NCBI GenBank assembly: GCA_019419585.1
Contig: DXZQ01000004.1
Location: 34,276 to 98,275, forward strand
DNA: 64,000 nucleotides
From: Collinsella sp.
GTDB lineage: Bacteria > Actinomycetota > Coriobacteriia > Coriobacteriales > Coriobacteriaceae
Reading direction: 5' to 3'
In this document: piece after piece, positions 61,201-64,000 of the stretch
How positions within the stretch are numbered: position 1 is the stretch's first letter
How the letters are laid out: each line of letters opens with the position of its first letter
Made by a program: the position numbers and the translations under genes
The notes under the pieces: model-generated
The model's input: only the letters and a program-made list of their open reading frames with translations
What the model was told of the DNA's origin: nothing
Database searches by the model: none

Positions 61201-62619
61201 ATGGCCTACGACGCCAAGAAAATCTATTACCGCTTCGATGACCACTTGAGCCGACTGGTTCTGGATTACGAAGCAAGCCGCCAGATTTCGTCTGAGAGCG
61301 AAAGCCTCTACCACGGCTTGCCGACCGACCCTTATGACGAGGGCCTGTTTGTCGAGCACAATGTCAAGCGCGGCCTGCGCAATGCCGACGGCTCGGGCGT
61401 GGTCGCGGGCCTCACTCGCATCTCGGATGTGCACGGCTACAACAAGGTCGACGGAAAGGTCGTGCCCGATCAGGGCAAGCTCACGCTTCGCGGCTACAGC
61501 ATCGAGGATCTGGTCAACAATGCCCAGGCCGAGAATCGCTACGGCTACGAAGAAGTCGCCTACCTGCTTATCACGGGTTCGCTGCCCAATAAGGAAGAGC
61601 TGGACGGCTTTTGCGAGCGCTTGGGCGCCTTTAGGCATCTGAGCGACGAATACGTCAAAGAGTTCCCCATGACCACGGTGTCGTCGAGCATCATGAACGT
61701 GCTCCAGCGCGCCGTGCTGCTGCTCTACGCCTTCGACGCCGAGCCCGACGTGATTACGCCCGAGCATGAGATCGACGTGGCTATTTCCATGCTCGCACGT
61801 CTCCCGCGCATCGCCGCCTTCGCACACATGGCCTCGATCGCCAAGCTTCGCGGCTCCGAGGTTCACGTGCCGCACCCCACGCCCGGTCTCTCCACCGCCG
61901 AGACCATCCTGCAGGTGCTCCGCGGCGGCATGGCATTCACCCGCGACGAAGCCATGCTGCTCGACGTGATGCTCATGCTGCATGCCGAGCACGGCGGCGG
62001 CAACAACTCCACGTTCGCCTGCCGCGTGCTGTCCTCTTCGGCCACCGACCCGTATTCCGCCTACGCCGCGGCCATCGGCTCGCTCAAGGGCCCGCGCCAC
62101 GGCGGCGCCAACGCCAAGGTCGTGTCCATGCACGAGGACATCCGTGCGCATGTCTCCAATTGGGAGGACGAGGACGAGGTCGCAGCCTACCTGGGCAAGA
62201 TCCTCGACAAACAGGCCTTCGACGGCACGGGTCTCATCTACGGTATGGGCCACGCCGTCTACACGCTGAGCGACCCGCGCGCCGAGGTCTGCCGCCGTTA
62301 CGCGCGCTCGCTTGCCGCCAAGAAGGACCTGGGCGAGGAGTTCGCGCTCATCGAGCGCATCGAGCGCCTGGCCCCGCAGGTGATGCGCGACCACGGCATG
62401 ACCAAGCCCATCTGCGCCAACATCGACCTGTACACGGGCTTTATCTACAAAATGCTCGGCGTGCCCGAGACGCTCTTTACACCGCTGTTCGCCGTCGCCC
62501 GTATGGCCGGCTGGTCGGCGCACCGCATGGAAGAGCTCTTCTGCGCGCACCGCATCATCCGTCCCGCGTATCGCCCGGTTATCGAACCGCTGGAATACAA
62601 GCCGCTCGCCGATCGCTAG
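61201..62619 (+). CDS. gltA: Citrate synthase
   Basis: 472 residues. The conserved histidines are in LHAEHGGGNNSTF and GMGHAVYTLSDPR, with SLKGPRHGGANAK and DLYTGFIYKMLG around them. It makes citrate from acetyl-CoA and oxaloacetate, here probably feeding 2-oxoglutarate for glutamate (see gltBD). The ATG at 61201 follows GGAGAGGAG. The N-terminus is longer than in the short bacterial type. Confidence 0.93.
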   Translation: MAYDAKKIYYRFDDHLSRLVLDYEASRQISSESESLYHGLPTDPYDEGLFVEHNVKRGLRNADGSGVVAGLTRISDVHGYNKVDGKVVPDQGKLTLRGYSIEDLVNNAQAENRYGYEEVAYLLITGSLPNKEELDGFCERLGAFRHLSDEYVKEFPMTTVSSSIMNVLQRAVLLLYAFDAEPDVITPEHEIDVAISMLARLPRIAAFAHMASIAKLRGSEVHVPHPTPGLSTAETILQVLRGGMAFTRDEAMLLDVMLMLHAEHGGGNNSTFACRVLSSSATDPYSAYAAAIGSLKGPRHGGANAKVVSMHEDIRAHVSNWEDEDEVAAYLGKILDKQAFDGTGLIYGMGHAVYTLSDPRAEVCRRYARSLAAKKDLGEEFALIERIERLAPQVMRDHGMTKPICANIDLYTGFIYKMLGVPETLFTPLFAVARMAGWSAHRMEELFCAHRIIRPAYRPVIEPLEYKPLADR

Positions 62620-62643
62620 GACGCGAACCGTTATAGAACCCGA

Positions 62644-62683
62644 GCGTGGCCAGGGCATCACCGCCCTCGGCCACGCTTTTTAT
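62644..62683 (+). terminator. Terminator of the citrate synthase gene
   Basis: GCGTGGCC / GGCCACGC with a 14-base loop is followed by TTTTTAT, 25 bases past the stop. Confidence 0.85.
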
Positions 62684-62706
62684 GCCAGTAGAAAGGATCG
62701 CAGCGA

Positions 62707-63549
62707 ATGATTGTGTTTTCCGATATGGATGGAACGCTGCTGACGAGTGATAAGCAGATGAGCGACGCCACCTGGGCGATGCTCGACGAGCTTGCGCGAC
62801 GCGGTATTGAGTTTGTGCCCTGCACGGGGCGCCCGCTGTCGGGTGTCTTTGAGCCCATCCTCGCCCACCCCGCCGTACACTACGCGGTCTGTGCCAACGG
62901 TGCCAGCGTCTGGCGGCTCGACGACGGTACGCCCACCGATGTCTCACGTGCCACGCGCATTTTGAGCCGACCGCTCGACCGCGCCATCGCCCACCGCGTC
63001 CACAGCATTGCCGTCGGCCATGACGTCACCTTCGATATCTTCGCGGACGGGCAGTGCTTCCTCCCCCGCTCGCTCTACACGCGCCTGGACGAATTCTGTG
63101 GCGGCGATCCTCACATCGCGGCTTCGCTCAAGCGCACGCGCACACCAATCGACATGGATATCGACAGCAAAATCGACGAAGTCGAGGTGCTCGAACGCAT
63201 CGCTATGTACTGGCACGATCCGGCCGACCGCGACGCCATCGCGGCGGCGCTCGACACGCTCGAAGGCATCGAGGTCACGCGTTCGTACGCCATGAATATC
63301 GAGGTTATGGGCGAGGGTGCCACCAAGGGAACGGCCCTCACGTGGCTCTGCGAGCATCTGGGCGAGCGTCTCGCCGACGCCTGGGCCTTCGGCGACAACA
63401 TCAACGACATCCCCATGCTGCAGGCAGCGGGCCACGGCATGGCCATGATCAACGCCGAGTCCGAGGACCGCGAGGCCGCCGACGCCATCACCGAATACGA
63501 CAACGACCACGACGGCGTCGCCCGCACCATCATGGCTGCCCTCGCCTAG
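62707..63549 (+). CDS. HAD-superfamily (Cof-type) phosphatase
   Basis: 280 residues. Motif I DMDGTLL (nucleophile Asp), a C2-type cap, the conserved Lys in EGATKGTAL, and motif IV FGDNINDIPML. These enzymes remove phosphate from sugar phosphates or flavin precursors; the substrate is not clear. ATG 62707 follows AAAGGA. Confidence 0.88.
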   Translation: MIVFSDMDGTLLTSDKQMSDATWAMLDELARRGIEFVPCTGRPLSGVFEPILAHPAVHYAVCANGASVWRLDDGTPTDVSRATRILSRPLDRAIAHRVHSIAVGHDVTFDIFADGQCFLPRSLYTRLDEFCGGDPHIAASLKRTRTPIDMDIDSKIDEVEVLERIAMYWHDPADRDAIAAALDTLEGIEVTRSYAMNIEVMGEGATKGTALTWLCEHLGERLADAWAFGDNINDIPMLQAAGHGMAMINAESEDREAADAITEYDNDHDGVARTIMAALA

Positions 63550-63667
63550 TCATTAGTCAGTCATTGGGGACGTTCTTAAACGACTAGTCGTTGGGGACAG
63601 CCTTCGCAAAAAGCTGCAAGGACTGTCCCCCACTGCCGGCAGAAAAGGAACGTCCCCATCTGCCGGA
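63550..63667. repeat. Degenerate GGGGACGTTC / GGGACAG repeats between convergent genes
   Basis: GACTAGTC and GGGGACGTTC motifs like those at 22005-22045, then GGCAGAAAAGGAACGTCCCC, the reverse complement of sequence at 6014-6035. It has no coding signal. Confidence 0.6.
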
Positions 63668-64000
63668 TTAAGCGAGACTCTCCAGCACGCGACGGAGCTC
63701 ATGCTGAACGGCGTGGTCGCGGTTGCAGCCTACGACGCGATCGGCCACCGCCTTGAGCGCGGGGCGCGCGTTTTCCATCGCGCAGCCCGTGCCGACAAAG
63801 CGAATGATCTCGTAGTCGTTCATCGAGTCGCCAAACGCCATGACCTCGTCGCGTCCAATGCCGTAATGCTCCGCGAGCTGCGCGATACCCGAGGCCTTCG
63901 ACACACCAGGCTGCATGGCATCGATCCACGCGTTGCCCGAAGGCGCAAAAGTAAAGAGCTGACCAAGTTCGCGCTGTAGCACGTACGCACTGTCCATAAC
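63668..64000 (-). CDS. HAD-superfamily phosphatase (partial, N-terminus off the edge)
   Basis: 111 codons are present and the frame stays open to the right edge. GVSKASGIAQLAEHYGIG (catalytic Lys) and AFGDSMNDYEIIRFVG (motif IV) identify a Cof-type HAD phosphatase C-terminus. It faces the HAD gene on the other strand; the two are related but not close copies. Confidence 0.85.
   Translation of the reverse strand, partial: VMDSAYVLQRELGQLFTFAPSGNAWIDAMQPGVSKASGIAQLAEHYGIGRDEVMAFGDSMNDYEIIRFVGTGCAMENARPALKAVADRVVGCNRDHAVQHELRRVLESLA

Noticed and set aside
60817..62661. 614-codon open frame on the minus strand
   Set aside because: Antisense shadow of the ACT and citrate synthase genes.

Overview
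The window is a high-GC chromosomal segment of an anaerobic, fermentative gut actinobacterium. The gene content and protein sequences fit the Coriobacteriia, most likely Collinsella. Supporting signs are PTS-based use of alpha-glucosides and MurNAc, a split transketolase, glutamate synthase, rubredoxin-type oxygen/NO defence, and Ala/Lys-rich protein tails. The species call is inference from sequence recall only.

Layout. 1-1047: partial flavin/iron-sulfur oxidoreductase. 1.3-5.9 kb: alpha-glucoside operon (EIIA, a LicT-type antiterminator broken by a frameshift, EIICB, GH4 glucosidase) behind a visible promoter and a RAT/terminator-like leader. 6-9.7 kb: flavodoxin-ferredoxin protein and a DEAD-box helicase. 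10.4-13.6 kb: FHA protein and a transmembrane Ser/Thr kinase broken by a frameshift. 14-17.2 kb: copper module copA-copZ-csoR with a CsoR-type operator. 17.3-21.7 kb: amidohydrolase and unknown proteins. 22-28.2 kb: gltB-gltD. 28.7-32.9 kb: mntH, rubredoxin, flavin reductase, smpB, a TPR protein and two tRNAs. 34-38.5 kb: MurNAc operon murR-murQ-murP-mupG. 38.7-52.7 kb: vanZ-like gene, serine recombinase, rnr, ftsEX, split transketolase, YitT protein, secA-prfB, rpmE. 53-60.6 kb: accessory island. 60.8-64 kb: ACT protein, citrate synthase and two HAD phosphatases.

Two signals stand out. First, six intergenic spots hold 16 copies of a ~59-nt imperfect palindrome. Its arms match TCTYRATCTGTAACA and its reverse complement, and units repeat in tandem with a strict 80-81 nt period (3+4+4+1+2+2 units). 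No gene model explains them. Second, a 7.6-kb island is bounded by 62/64-identical direct repeats. It carries small exported peptides, two ABC ATPases, permeases with a shared repeated domain, a DUF2975/XRE pair and a decapitated tyrosine recombinase. It looks like a bacteriocin-type or peptide export/immunity cassette. Its last small gene has an amber codon at position 6.

Three genes (licT, the kinase, the recombinase) can each be restored by adding one or two bases to a short C, CG or G run. This means either recent decay or phase variation, or indel errors in the assembly. Several other palindromic elements are dispersed between genes.
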